In this document: piece by piece, positions 17,480-25,371 of the stretch
Numbering within the stretch: the first letter of the stretch is position 1
How the letters are laid out: every line of letters begins with the position of its first letter
From: an uncultured SAR86 cluster bacterium
GTDB lineage: Bacteria; Pseudomonadota; Gammaproteobacteria; Magnimaribacterales; Magnimaribacteraceae
Assembly (NCBI GenBank): GCA_902630715.1
Contig: CACOVO010000011.1
Span: 1 to 45,736 of the forward strand
DNA: 45,736 bases
Direction: 5' to 3'
Made by a program: the position numbers and the translations under genes
Notes under the pieces: model-generated
The model's input: only the letters and a program-made list of their open reading frames with translations
Databases searched by the model: none
Told to the model about the DNA's origin: nothing

Positions 17480-17740
17480 TTATGTATAGAACCTTCTAAA
17501 AATAAATCTAGCTATGATTACAATCATAAGCGGGATATTCCAATATAAAAGTGGAATAAAGAAGTATGAAATTGGCAAGTCATCGAGTATTTCGATTTCA
17601 ATTCCAATAAACTCGAGCGGAAATCCTTTAATTAATAAAAGATTTGCAAGAATAAGGAAAAAGCCTATCAAAGATAGGCTTATCGCAATAAAAAAAAAGA
17701 GTTTAAAAGTTAAGAATTTTAAAATTTTCTCAAAGTTCAT
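17480..17740 (-). CDS. Small two-helix membrane protein
   Basis: An 86-residue protein with two hydrophobic helices (residues ~13-37 and ~58-80) separated by an acidic loop (IGIEIEILDDLP). The start lies 3 nt after the stop of the CsgG-like gene upstream, so it is probably the third gene of that operon. The opposite strand also has an open frame here, but its product is a low-complexity basic peptide; the hydrophobic pattern and operon spacing favour this strand. No family recognised. It could anchor or accompany the two CsgG-like proteins. Confidence 0.5.
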   Translation of the reverse strand: MNFEKILKFLTFKLFFFIAISLSLIGFFLILANLLLIKGFPLEFIGIEIEILDDLPISYFFIPLLYWNIPLMIVIIARFIFRRFYT

Positions 17741-17743
17741 TTG

Positions 17744-18643
17744 CTAGAGGCTTAAGCAATTCTTATCCTTTTTGCACTTCTTTTTATATTTCTTTTCTAT
17801 ATTTTTTCCTTTCTTTTTATCCAACTTCGAAGCTATTGCACCTTTTTGGATATCTCCTTCCATAATAGTACCAATAGAAAATTTTGACTTCACGTCAGTA
17901 ATTTTTATAGCACCAATGTAGGTTTCATCCTGTCCAAGCATCTCTCCAGTATCAGGATCCATAAATCCTTCACCTAATTCGATAATTTGTAGGTACATTC
18001 CTTTTTCGACTGATGGTGGACCATAATTAACATAAGCTTGGCCTTTCGAAACATTTATAACTTTGATAGGAAATATTTCCATGGCAATTAGAGAAGCAAC
18101 CGCATTTGCCGTAAGTCGTTGAACTTCTCCTAAAGGATCAGCTTCCTCACCACCTAAAGCAAAACCTTGCATTGCTATTGCTGAACCCGAGCTTGCTTGC
18201 TTTTGTACAGTCTTCGATATTCTTATGGACCCAGTACTTGTATCAACAATTCTTATATCAACAGACATTTCTGCTTTTTGGCCACCGCCTGCGAAACCTC
18301 CAATAGCTAATGCATCAGATTTTGTACCTAGTTTTGTAATAGATCCATAAACTAGGTAGTCTATCCCACTTAATCCTCCAATCTGTCCATTGCCTTGGGT
18401 CAAACCTCCGGCACTCAGAGCTTGCTCACTAAGAAGGTCATCCATGCGAGATCTTTCCATCAAATCAAATTTATTTGTTTGAGATATAGCCGTCTCCAGC
18501 ATAGTTTGAAACGACTGCGGATTACCACCTACGTTAGATGTTATTTCTCCAATTCCTACTATTGGTTTATTAGCAAATATATTGCCAGACAATAATACGA
18601 GTAAAGATACTACTAAGAAATGTTTAGTTTTGTTGTAAATCAT
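17744..18643 (-). CDS. CsgG-like periplasmic protein (copy 2)
   Basis: A 299-residue protein of the CsgG/HfaB fold group. A signal peptide (residues 1-24) is followed by VGIGEITSNVGG, then FQTMLETAISQTNKFDLMERSRMDDLL. The segment GIDYLVYGSITKLGT is the conserved core, and VDIRIVDTSTGSI is typical of the family. Unlike CsgG, the signal peptide has no lipobox cysteine, so it should be soluble in the periplasm or inserted without a lipid anchor. The C-terminus is a lysine-rich tail with two cysteines (KKCKKDKNC). Its ATG overlaps the stop of the paralogue upstream (ATGA). No csgA, csgB, csgE or csgF is nearby. Function unknown. Confidence 0.78.
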   Translation of the reverse strand: MIYNKTKHFLVVSLLVLLSGNIFANKPIVGIGEITSNVGGNPQSFQTMLETAISQTNKFDLMERSRMDDLLSEQALSAGGLTQGNGQIGGLSGIDYLVYGSITKLGTKSDALAIGGFAGGGQKAEMSVDIRIVDTSTGSIRISKTVQKQASSGSAIAMQGFALGGEEADPLGEVQRLTANAVASLIAMEIFPIKVINVSKGQAYVNYGPPSVEKGMYLQIIELGEGFMDPDTGEMLGQDETYIGAIKITDVKSKFSIGTIMEGDIQKGAIASKLDKKKGKNIEKKYKKKCKKDKNCLSL

Positions 18644-19569
18644 ATTTTTCTCCCAATTTTTTGCCTTTGTTGTTGTACATTATTTGATCCGATTCCAGTT
18701 TTATCCTTTAGGATTCTCGCAATTTGTCCTTTACCTGGTGTTTCTCCACTAACAACTTTAGCTTTAGAAAATTTATCAAGAGCTTCGGTTACTTGAACTA
18801 TTCCGATAGTTTTCTCGGTTGAACCAAGATCAAGACCAGTTGTTTCGTCAATCAGCGATTCTCCAAGAACCACTACCTTTAATTTATCTCCTACTGACAG
18901 GAGTGCGGAGCCGTAATTGAGATAAGCACAGCAGCTTTGATTTGTATCTTCTCTAAAAGTTATTACCTCAATAGGAAATATACTTTCAGATATTGCTGCG
19001 GCTACTTGTTTTGCTGCCCTTCTTTGCACATCAGCTAATGGGTCCGCAAGAGTATCGCCAGTTTGAATACCATTTGTTGCCATGCCAGAACCAGTTTCTA
19101 AGCTCACATCGATCGTTTCAGCTCTTCTTATCTCGCCAGTAGTTGCATCAACTACTTTTAAATCAATGCCAAATTCAGCTATCACCTTTACAGTGGCAAA
19201 ACTCTTAGTAGATATCTCTTTTTTCTTAGTCCCGAATTTAGTTATAGAACCATAAACAAGATAATCTATAGCGCCTATATTCATTGCCGTCCCGGCATCG
19301 GAGAATTCGCCTTGCAGTCCTTGTTCTCCCAAAACTTCATCAAGTCTATTTCGTTCCATTATCTTGAATCTTCCAACTTTTACCATTTGGGTTTCAAGCA
19401 TGGTTTGAAAATTACCTGCTTTTGAGTTCTTGTATTCTCTGTAATTTCTTACATCCACACCAGAAGTGATTTCTGTAATTCCTATTACAGGTAAATCTGC
19501 ACTAGATATTTTGCCAATTGGAATAAGCAAAAAAACAATTAAATAGAACAAGCTAAGATTTAGGCGCAT
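18640..19569 (-). CDS. CsgG-like periplasmic protein (copy 1)
   Basis: A 309-residue paralogue of the downstream gene. The signal peptide (residues 1-24) is followed by VIGITEITSGVD, FQTMLETQMVKVGRFKIMERNRLDEVLGEQG, AIDYLVYGSITKFGTKK and IDLKVVDATTGEIRRAE, the CsgG family landmarks. It too lacks a lipobox. The mid region has an extra cysteine pair (NQSCCAYLNYG). ATG at 19569 is chosen over ATG at 19575 because the AGGAG box sits directly against the latter but six bases from the former. It starts a three-gene operon and diverges from the DUF418 gene. CsgG proteins form secretion pores; whether these do is unknown. Confidence 0.78.
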   Translation of the reverse strand: MRLNLSLFYLIVFLLIPIGKISSADLPVIGITEITSGVDVRNYREYKNSKAGNFQTMLETQMVKVGRFKIMERNRLDEVLGEQGLQGEFSDAGTAMNIGAIDYLVYGSITKFGTKKKEISTKSFATVKVIAEFGIDLKVVDATTGEIRRAETIDVSLETGSGMATNGIQTGDTLADPLADVQRRAAKQVAAAISESIFPIEVITFREDTNQSCCAYLNYGSALLSVGDKLKVVVLGESLIDETTGLDLGSTEKTIGIVQVTEALDKFSKAKVVSGETPGKGQIARILKDKTGIGSNNVQQQRQKIGRKI

Positions 19570-19750
19570 CAGCATCTCCTGAATAATATCTATTTATTAC
19601 TGTACAGAAATTATAGATTATTCCAACTTTTGTTTCTTTTTTTTATCGAATAATGGGTATAAATGATCATACTCACTACCCACCTATTTTTGAGCTCAAA
19701 AATTATGGTCCGTAATAGGCTATATGATAGTAGAGTAATCAAAATAAATT

Positions 19751-21007
19751 ATGGATAGAATTGAATATCTAGATGTTCTAAGAGGATTTGCCTTACTTGG
19801 AATCCTGCTTCTGAATATTTTAGGTTTTGGTCTCGCTTCAGCAGCATTTCTGGACCCGGGCATTTTTATTTCTCCCATTGGTAGTATTGATTACGTAGTT
19901 TGGTCTTTAGTTGAAATTTCAAGCGAAGGTGCAATGCGGACATTGTTTTCAATTCTTTTTGGAGCCGGTGTCGTTCTGTTTTTAACAGGTTCCTCAGCGA
20001 AAAGTGCATGGTTCCACTATAGAAGAAACTTTTGGTTGCTAATATTTGGTCTGATTAATATATACGTATTTCTTTGGCCAGGAGATATTCTTGTTACGTA
20101 TGCCTTATCAGGCTTCGTTCTTTGGTTCATAAGAAATTGGAAAGCAAGAAATTTAATGATATTGGCAACTTTTCTTGTATCAATTGGAAGTCTCCAAAAT
20201 TTTGCTTTAAAGGGCTCACTTGAGATTGCTAGAGATGCTGATTTAGAAGAAAAAGCATCTTTTGCTAATGGCGAAGAAGTGAGAGAGGAAATTGTAGAGT
20301 GGGCTCAAGCTTGGAGGGAATATGAAAGAGACAATAAAGTTGAAATTGATGCCATTCAAATAGAAATTGAAAAGAGGACAACTAGCTATGCCTCGGCTTA
20401 CGAATTCAATCTAAAAGCCGCTAGCGATACCATTTATTATCTTATACCGTTTTTTTTATTTCTAGATGCCTTAATGATGATGGTGGTTGGAATGGCACTC
20501 TTCAAACTAAACATCCTCGATGGAAAAAAAGATATCCGGTTTTATACAAGAATGATGTCAATATGCTTCCTTGCTGGGCTTTCAATCAATACCTACGAAG
20601 TTTGGACAATAACAAATTCAAATATGAATATTCTTGAGACAAATCCATACCTGAGATCTACTTACCACTTTGGGAGATTATTCATGGCTCTAGGCTATAT
20701 AGGCTTGATTATAGTGCTGATGAAAATTGATAAGTTGAGTTCATTAAGGTTTAGGTTGGCTTGTGTAGGAAAAATGGCTTTGACTAATTATTTAATGCAC
20801 TCAGTTATAGCTCTTTTCATTTTTTCAGGAGCCGGATTTGGCTTACTGGGCAAATTAACTTGGAGTCAACTTTATCTTATCGTGCCTCTGATTTGGGCAC
20901 TTCAGTTGTACATAAGCCCACTCTGGTTGAAATATTTCAACTTTGGTCCTGTTGAATGGTTATGGCGTTTATTGACTTACTTAAAGATACCTAAAATGAT
21001 CAAGTAG
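19751..21007 (+). CDS. DUF418 family membrane protein
   Basis: A 418-residue multi-pass inner-membrane protein. The N-terminus RIEYLDVLRGFALLGILLLNI is the conserved start of the DUF418/YeiB group. The C-terminal domain (from about residue 255) contains LACVGKMALTNYLMHSVIALF and GPVEWLWRLLTY, the DUF418 signature. A charged, probably extracytoplasmic or cytoplasmic loop lies around residues 160-210. These proteins resemble acyltransferase-3 family membrane enzymes and are often linked to envelope or transport processes, but no reaction is established. Followed closely by a run of small genes on the same strand. Confidence 0.88.
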   Translation: MDRIEYLDVLRGFALLGILLLNILGFGLASAAFLDPGIFISPIGSIDYVVWSLVEISSEGAMRTLFSILFGAGVVLFLTGSSAKSAWFHYRRNFWLLIFGLINIYVFLWPGDILVTYALSGFVLWFIRNWKARNLMILATFLVSIGSLQNFALKGSLEIARDADLEEKASFANGEEVREEIVEWAQAWREYERDNKVEIDAIQIEIEKRTTSYASAYEFNLKAASDTIYYLIPFFLFLDALMMMVVGMALFKLNILDGKKDIRFYTRMMSICFLAGLSINTYEVWTITNSNMNILETNPYLRSTYHFGRLFMALGYIGLIIVLMKIDKLSSLRFRLACVGKMALTNYLMHSVIALFIFSGAGFGLLGKLTWSQLYLIVPLIWALQLYISPLWLKYFNFGPVEWLWRLLTYLKIPKMIK

Positions 21008-21022
21008 TAGTAGAGTAGAAAT

Positions 21023-21151
21023 ATGACTAAACTGCCTGATCCAAGAGACCTTGTTCTTACTAAAGAGGTAAGTATTTCAAATGGTATCAAAGGGCTCAAC
21101 ACAGAAAGAAGAATGAAATTAAGAAGAAATACTTTAAGATATGCGACTTAG
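21023..21151 (+). CDS. Small basic hypothetical protein (42 residues)
   Basis: A 42-residue frame 15 nt after the DUF418 stop and 9 nt before the next small gene. The product starts MTKLPDPRDLVLTKEVSI and ends in an arginine-rich stretch (ERRMKLRRNTLRYAT). No signal peptide, membrane segment or good Shine-Dalgarno is seen. The tight spacing between same-strand neighbours is the main reason to call it a gene. No family recognised. Confidence 0.42.
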   Translation: MTKLPDPRDLVLTKEVSISNGIKGLNTERRMKLRRNTLRYAT

Positions 21152-21160
21152 ATTTTTAAA

Positions 21161-21355
21161 ATGTATTACCCTGCATTCATAGTATTTGTTTTAACACTCG
21201 TCCCATTGTTCTTCACAAAATTCCTATTTATTGCTGATTGGGAGAGACCAAAAGACTTAAATGGTATAGATGCTCGAATGATTCTCTTTTGGGGTTATAT
21301 CTTTGGTATGGTGCTACCCATTGGTCTTGTTGCCTTCAGAGATTATATTATTTAA
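21161..21355 (+). CDS. Small two-helix membrane protein (64 residues)
   Basis: A 64-residue protein with two hydrophobic helices (residues ~4-24 and ~41-60) joined by a charged loop (ADWERPKDLNGIDAR). It lies in the run of small plus-strand genes after the DUF418 gene, 14 nt before the next gene. No family recognised. The clean membrane topology makes a chance ORF less likely, but the start has no clear ribosome-binding site. Confidence 0.55.
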   Translation: MYYPAFIVFVLTLVPLFFTKFLFIADWERPKDLNGIDARMILFWGYIFGMVLPIGLVAFRDYII

Positions 21356-21369
21356 ATAAAGGAATAATT

Positions 21370-21756
21370 ATGATTAAGAAATTGCTTCTTTCACTTGGCC
21401 TTTTGCTTTCAATATATGCCTGGTCTGATGTTAGAACCGATGACGAAACCATTCAATTGGAATGTGAAGGAGATACTTATTGGTTTCAGATTGATTTAGA
21501 AAGAAACGAACACTTAGCCTGGAAATACAATGAACCCAAGACACCTCTCATACTGCGAAAGGTTAGACTAAAACCTGCTATGATTTTATTTGAAGTTGAT
21601 GGCAGTCTTATGAGCATCGATAGAAATACTGGAAAAGTCTCGATTACAAAAAATGTCAATAAGAACGAATATCAATGTAAAAAAATAACCATTCTTGAAT
21701 CTTTAGAAGCTAGAGAACAGAGACTTCAAGATATAAAAAGTTCAAGATTATTTTGA
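21370..21756 (+). CDS. Secreted hypothetical protein (128 residues)
   Basis: A 128-residue exported protein. Residues 1-19 (MIKKLLLSLGLLLSIYAWS) are a signal peptide. The mature part has strands such as TIQLECEGDTYWFQIDL and AMILFEVDGSLMSIDRNTG and two cysteines that could form one disulfide. A long open frame continues upstream to 21238 but runs through the previous gene. ATG at 21370 has AAGGA at the right distance and starts the signal peptide, so it is chosen. The stop overlaps the TTG start of the next gene. No family recognised; beta-rich, perhaps a small lipocalin-like or OB-like fold. Confidence 0.65.
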   Translation: MIKKLLLSLGLLLSIYAWSDVRTDDETIQLECEGDTYWFQIDLERNEHLAWKYNEPKTPLILRKVRLKPAMILFEVDGSLMSIDRNTGKVSITKNVNKNEYQCKKITILESLEAREQRLQDIKSSRLF

Positions 21757-22088
21757 TTAAAAATAAGGTCCCCTCCCTGCTTGTATTGCTGATTCTTTAT
21801 GGTTGTGCTTTTACTGGAACTGAGATTGGGAAAAACCAAAGAGCTTATTCAAATTTTTTTCTTTGCTTTCCTGATATGGACTCAGGATTTTCAAGCCTGA
21901 GTTTGGAAAATCAATTGATTGTATGGAAAAAGATTGCCCAGGAAAAAAGAATTAGAAATTTTGATTGCAAAGAATTTTCGAATTTTGTGAGCAGCAAACA
22001 AAATGTAGATAATATTAATAAAGAAATTTTTAGAGACAAATCTCAGCCTTGTAGAAGACCTAACCTAAGTAACTGTGAACCTCGTTAA
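21753..22088 (+). CDS. Small putative lipoprotein (111 residues)
   Basis: A 111-residue protein starting with TTG inside the previous stop (TTGA overlap). The N-terminus (SLLVLLILYGCAF) looks like a lipoprotein signal with lipobox LYGC, giving a lipidated cysteine at residue 18. Four further cysteines lie in the mature part, including two near the C-terminus (PCRRPNLSNC). The overlap implies coupling with the secreted protein upstream. No family recognised. Confidence 0.55.
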   Translation: MIKNKVPSLLVLLILYGCAFTGTEIGKNQRAYSNFFLCFPDMDSGFSSLSLENQLIVWKKIAQEKRIRNFDCKEFSNFVSSKQNVDNINKEIFRDKSQPCRRPNLSNCEPR

Positions 22089-22120
22089 TTGAAAACGTTA
22101 AGAAAAAAGATTGATAAACA

Positions 22121-22306
22121 ATGTTGATTTTAATATTCATTATTTTGACAGCCTGGGAGATATACTGGACATATAATGCGTGTTGGGTGGCATCTAAGCT
22201 AAACGAGAAGAGAACATTCCTTTTTTTTCTTATTTTTAGTTTATTTGGCATTCCTGAAATTATTTATTTATCTAAAAAGAAAAAGGAATTGAGTGAGATA
22301 ATATAG
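22121..22306 (+). CDS. Small DUF5652-like membrane protein
   Basis: A 61-residue protein with two hydrophobic helices. The pattern W-x-I-Y-W-x5-C-W-V-A-S followed by GIPEIIYLSKKK resembles the DUF5652 group, in which a helix with a conserved tryptophan pair precedes a G-I-x-E-I-x-Y-L ending. The function of that group is unknown to me. It belongs to the run of small plus-strand genes. The match is by eye only. Confidence 0.52.
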   Translation: MLILIFIILTAWEIYWTYNACWVASKLNEKRTFLFFLIFSLFGIPEIIYLSKKKKELSEII

Positions 22307-22379
22307 TGAACAACTGGGTAAATTGGACAATTTTTGGTTGTCTTTTTTTAGTTTTAATAATCCAGATCTTTTTTTAAAA

Positions 22380-22586
22380 ATGATTGAATTACTTCTATTG
22401 GGCATTTTGATTTTCATTGGAATTCTTTGGTTTAGGAATTTAAATGATAATTCTGTCAAAGAGGAAAATCCTGAGGTAGATAGGCTCAGAAAAGAGCAGT
22501 CAAATAAATGGAGTGTTTACCTATCAATATTGATTGTGAGTGGTTTCTTTGTATGGTTATTAATAACGAATGGTAATTTAAATTAA
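22380..22586 (+). CDS. Small two-helix membrane protein (68 residues)
   Basis: The product has two hydrophobic helices, IELLLLGILIFIGILWF at the start and WSVYLSILIVSGFFVWLLI near the end. An acidic and basic linker (NDNSVKEENPEVDRLRKEQSNK) separates them. The frame is open from a TTG at 22323, which would add 19 residues; ATG at 22380 is chosen because neither has a Shine-Dalgarno and ATG starts the helix directly. It ends 4 nt before the next small gene. No family recognised. Confidence 0.5.
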   Translation: MIELLLLGILIFIGILWFRNLNDNSVKEENPEVDRLRKEQSNKWSVYLSILIVSGFFVWLLITNGNLN

Positions 22587-22590
22587 TAAA

Positions 22591-22740
22591 ATGACTAGAA
22601 GTAAACTAAAACCTGGAGACACAAAAAAAGATAGGAAAGGAAGAACAATATACTTCAAAGGCTACTCTGATGAACTTACTAAAAAAGGTGATGCAATAGA
22701 GCTTTGGGAGCCTGTAAATCATACAAGACAAAGTGATTAA
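22591..22740 (+). CDS. Small basic hypothetical protein (49 residues)
   Basis: A 49-residue hydrophilic protein (MTRSKLKPGDTKKDRKGRT, then YFKGYSDELTKKGDAIELWE). It starts 4 nt after the previous stop and its stop overlaps the next gene's GTG start. The tight packing on both sides supports translation. It is too short for a confident family call. The charged, glycine-containing turns could suggest a small beta-rich or nucleic-acid-binding peptide, but this is not supported by a known motif. Confidence 0.45.
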   Translation: MTRSKLKPGDTKKDRKGRTIYFKGYSDELTKKGDAIELWEPVNHTRQSD

Positions 22741-22966
22741 AAGATTACTAAGATTATTTTGGCGGGGAGGTGTAGAGGAAATCAAGCCTCCGTTGAGACA
22801 GCTGCATATTGAGGATGAATTTAGCAAGAAAGATTTAATAGGAGACGAAGATCAATATAAAGACATGTCATCGATGGTTGATGAATTTGCTAAAGATCAG
22901 AAACAAGAAGATATAGACTCAGTTTTTGAAAATTTAAAAAATGCAGGCAACGATAGGAAAGACTAA
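22733..22966 (+). CDS. Small acidic hypothetical protein (77 residues)
   Basis: A 77-residue protein starting at a GTG that overlaps the previous gene's end. A short basic N-terminal helix (MIKRLLRLFWRGG) is followed by a strongly acidic, probably helical remainder (DEDQYKDMSSMVDEFAKDQKQED). The basic amphipathic start could bind membranes. It is the last clear member of the small-gene run before a hairpin terminator. No family recognised. Confidence 0.45.
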   Translation: MIKRLLRLFWRGGVEEIKPPLRQLHIEDEFSKKDLIGDEDQYKDMSSMVDEFAKDQKQEDIDSVFENLKNAGNDRKD

Positions 22967-23037
22967 CACTATGCTGAAATTGTTAAAAAGAAATGGGTTT
23001 AGAGGAAGTAAAATCTATGAAGATTAAGTTTCTGTCT

Positions 23038-23069
23038 AAACCCAAATCAAAATTTAGTAATTTGGGTTT
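23038..23069. terminator. Hairpin terminator at end of small-gene run
   Basis: A 10-bp perfect inverted repeat, AAACCCAAAT (23038-23047) with ATTTGGGTTT (23060-23069), loop of 12 nt, ending in a T-tract. It sits between the plus-strand small genes and the convergent gene starting to end at 23085, so it can serve both strands. Confidence 0.7.
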
Positions 23070-23084
23070 TACTTTAAACCTTGT

Positions 23085-23720
23085 TTACTTGACCATCATA
23101 GGGTTATCCAGCACAACCTGATTCATTGAATTTGCAGATATTTTTCCTTGAGCCATTACTTCTTGATAGAAAGCATTTTGATCTTCTCTTACGTCTTCCA
23201 TAAACTTACCCCAAGCAGATAGGGATGCAAAACTTACATTGTATTGCATACACCCAGAATACCTTCCACCTATGATATTCCATGATCGGACTAAGCCGCC
23301 ATGTTTCTCGTGAATTTCTCTAGATTTTGCAACGTTTCCATAAAAAGTCTCAAGGTCAAGAACTTCCCAAACATTTCCAACAATCACTCCCTCAGAAAGA
23401 GAAATTGCGTCATCATTACCGGGTTGCAAGTCCATCATGAAAGAATCTATACCATGAGATATTCTCTCATTAGCTGCCTTAGCAAACCAGGATTGAAAAT
23501 CAGATGATGATCTTACTTCTTCCATCTTTTCCCCAAACTCTTTTGCATCTTTAGACATAGTAACTGCATAAACATATGGTTCAGGATCACCTGATACAGA
23601 GGACTTAATACTATTAGGTATTTCCTTAGAGTTCATTATCTCGGACCATTCCAGCATCCATTTTGTATATTCAGATATTTTACCGTCTGCGACCTTACTT
23701 ACATTTACTCCACAAAACAT
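23085..23720 (-). CDS. Hypothetical protein, probable tandem alpha/beta-barrel domains
   Basis: A 211-residue cytoplasmic-looking protein with no signal peptide. A very good Shine-Dalgarno (GGAGG) precedes ATG. Two similar halves are suggested. The first has YTKWMLEWSEIMN, then a strand PYVYAVTMS and a helix KEFGEKMEEVRSS. The second has ETFYGNVAKSREIHEKHGG, then a strand GCMQYNVSFAS and a helix AWGKFMEDVREDQ. This helix-strand-helix order resembles NIPSNAP/EthD-type dimeric alpha/beta barrels. The motif W-x3-W-x2-[IM]-[MN]-[NS] also recalls the secreted repeat proteins at 15558 and 27337. No specific family or function can be named. Confidence 0.68.
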   Translation of the reverse strand: MFCGVNVSKVADGKISEYTKWMLEWSEIMNSKEIPNSIKSSVSGDPEPYVYAVTMSKDAKEFGEKMEEVRSSSDFQSWFAKAANERISHGIDSFMMDLQPGNDDAISLSEGVIVGNVWEVLDLETFYGNVAKSREIHEKHGGLVRSWNIIGGRYSGCMQYNVSFASLSAWGKFMEDVREDQNAFYQEVMAQGKISANSMNQVVLDNPMMVK

Positions 23721-23768
23721 ATAACCTCCATTCTTAAGTTTTATTAAAAAAATTTACTATACTGATAT

Positions 23769-24974
23769 TTAGATAATTTCAAAGAGTTTTGATGTTATGG
23801 CATTTGTGGTCTTGTAAAGCTCTTGAGGTTGATGCATCCGATTACATAGAAAAGCATAACCAAGTTTATTCTCAACATCTCCATAAGCGACACAACCGCC
23901 TACACCGCAATGGCCGAAAATAGATTTTGGATGACTAGGCTGACCAATAGTGGTGATGCCGAGACCTAAATCGAATCCCACTCCAAAATTTATAGGCGCC
24001 CCAAACAATACTGTATCCGGTCCTGATGATAATGGATTTAAGCAATATTTCAGAGTATCTTCAGAAAAAATTCTCTTTCCATCTCTTTCGCATCCTGTGC
24101 TCAATATGCCAAATAATTTTGCTAGAGCCTCTGCAGTTCCGTGTCCATTTGCTGACGGGATTTCTGCCTGTCTCCATTCTTTGGAATTAGCAGTATTCTG
24201 GTCTTCAAAAAATTCAAATGCAACTTGATAATCTCCTCCTTTTAGGAGTTGTTTAATTGCTTTTAATTGTTCAGGCAAAATTAAATCAGGCATGTAGGGA
24301 AGTAATTTCATAATCATTGACTCTTTTCTTGGATCAGGAAGTATGTCTGCACATCTAGCTAGATCTTCATCTTTCAGGCCAATTTTAAAATCGATGTTAA
24401 AGGGCTCAGCTATTTCCTCTTCAAAATATCTTCCAACTGATCTTCCATCTATTCTTCTAATAATCTCTCCAACTAACCAACCATAAGTTAGAGCGTGGTA
24501 CCCCTGTGATGATCCCGGTTCTCTGAATGGAGCTTGTTTCGCTAGAGTATCCGTCCAACTATCCCAGTCTGATAAATCAAAACTGGGTATACCATCTTGG
24601 AATCCAAACATTCCAGCACGATGACACAAAAAATCGCTCACTTTTGTGTTCTCTTTTCCTTCACATGCGTATTCTGGCCAGTATTCAGAAACATTTTTTG
24701 AAAGATCTAATTTTCCTTGATCTATCAGTCTAGCGATACATATGGCTGTTACAGCTTTGGTAGTAGAAAAGACATTTAGAATAGTTTTATCTTTCCAAGG
24801 ATCAGTGCCTTCCCTATCTTTAAATCCACCAATAAGATTAACCACCATTTTTCCCTGGTGCTCAATTGCTATGTTTGCTCCTGTATCAAAGCCTGTTTCT
24901 AGAGCCTCTTCAAAGATATCTCTTATCTCAGAAAATTCTGGATCACATGTACCAGATATATTTAAATCAGCCAT
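23769..24974 (-). CDS. Serine hydrolase, beta-lactamase class C/EstB-like
   Basis: A 401-residue serine hydrolase of the beta-lactamase (PF00144) superfamily. The nucleophile motif is STTK (S70, K73) in VFSTTKAVTA. The tyrosine motif region is YHALTYG near residue 163, and the third conserved region is HCGVGGC near 367. There is no signal peptide, so it is likely cytoplasmic and an esterase or transesterase (EstB/LovD-like) rather than a beta-lactamase. AGGAG precedes ATG. It follows the DUF1330 gene by about 20 nt on the same strand. Substrate unknown. Confidence 0.88.
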   Translation of the reverse strand: MADLNISGTCDPEFSEIRDIFEEALETGFDTGANIAIEHQGKMVVNLIGGFKDREGTDPWKDKTILNVFSTTKAVTAICIARLIDQGKLDLSKNVSEYWPEYACEGKENTKVSDFLCHRAGMFGFQDGIPSFDLSDWDSWTDTLAKQAPFREPGSSQGYHALTYGWLVGEIIRRIDGRSVGRYFEEEIAEPFNIDFKIGLKDEDLARCADILPDPRKESMIMKLLPYMPDLILPEQLKAIKQLLKGGDYQVAFEFFEDQNTANSKEWRQAEIPSANGHGTAEALAKLFGILSTGCERDGKRIFSEDTLKYCLNPLSSGPDTVLFGAPINFGVGFDLGLGITTIGQPSHPKSIFGHCGVGGCVAYGDVENKLGYAFLCNRMHQPQELYKTTNAITSKLFEII

Positions 24975-24995
24975 AAATGCTCCTAAATTTTTATA

Positions 24996-25295
24996 TTAGA
25001 ATTTTAGGTTTTGTTCCTCCAATAAGTGTACTTCTCCTCTCGAGTTAGCCAAGCGAATTGGTTTGATTTTATTGTAATCATCACTGTCATACCAATCGTA
25101 AAATGCTGTTTCATCATCGAACTTTATAACAACCATTCTCTGATTTCTAGAATCTCCTTCTATGGCTTTCGGGGCATCATCTACAGCCAGAACTTCGATA
25201 CCCATCTCTTCAAACATAGGAAGAACACTATTTTGATATTCCAAATAGCCTTGTTCATCATCAATATCAATTATTGCCACCATAATTTTACTCAT
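24996..25295 (-). CDS. DUF1330 family protein
   Basis: A 99-residue protein matching DUF1330, a small ferredoxin-like dimeric alpha/beta barrel. Seen: MVAIIDIDDEQGYLEYQNSV, GIEVLAVDDAPKAIEGD, RMVVIKFDDETAFYDWYDSDDY. ATG at 25295 is chosen over 25301 because AGGAG abuts the latter and is six bases from the former. It is first in a likely operon with the serine hydrolase. The biochemical role of DUF1330 is not established. Confidence 0.88.
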   Translation of the reverse strand: MSKIMVAIIDIDDEQGYLEYQNSVLPMFEEMGIEVLAVDDAPKAIEGDSRNQRMVVIKFDDETAFYDWYDSDDYNKIKPIRLANSRGEVHLLEEQNLKF

Positions 25296-25371
25296 ACTCA
25301 TCTCCTTTAATTAAGAGTAAGACACATTAAGAATGCTATTATTAGCTTAAATTCTATAAGGAGTAAATTAT

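Noticed and set aside
17514-17747. Plus-strand ORF of 77 residues opposite the small membrane protein
   Set aside because: Low-complexity Lys/Ile/Ser product without features; the minus-strand frame has clear helices and operon spacing.
21238-21369. N-terminal extension of the secreted protein at 21370
   Set aside because: It runs in another frame through the small membrane gene at 21161-21355, while ATG 21370 has a Shine-Dalgarno and begins a signal peptide.
22971-23027. 18-codon ORF (MLKLLKRNGFRGSKIYED)
   Set aside because: Too short to support, weak ribosome-binding site, though it lies just before the terminator at 23038.
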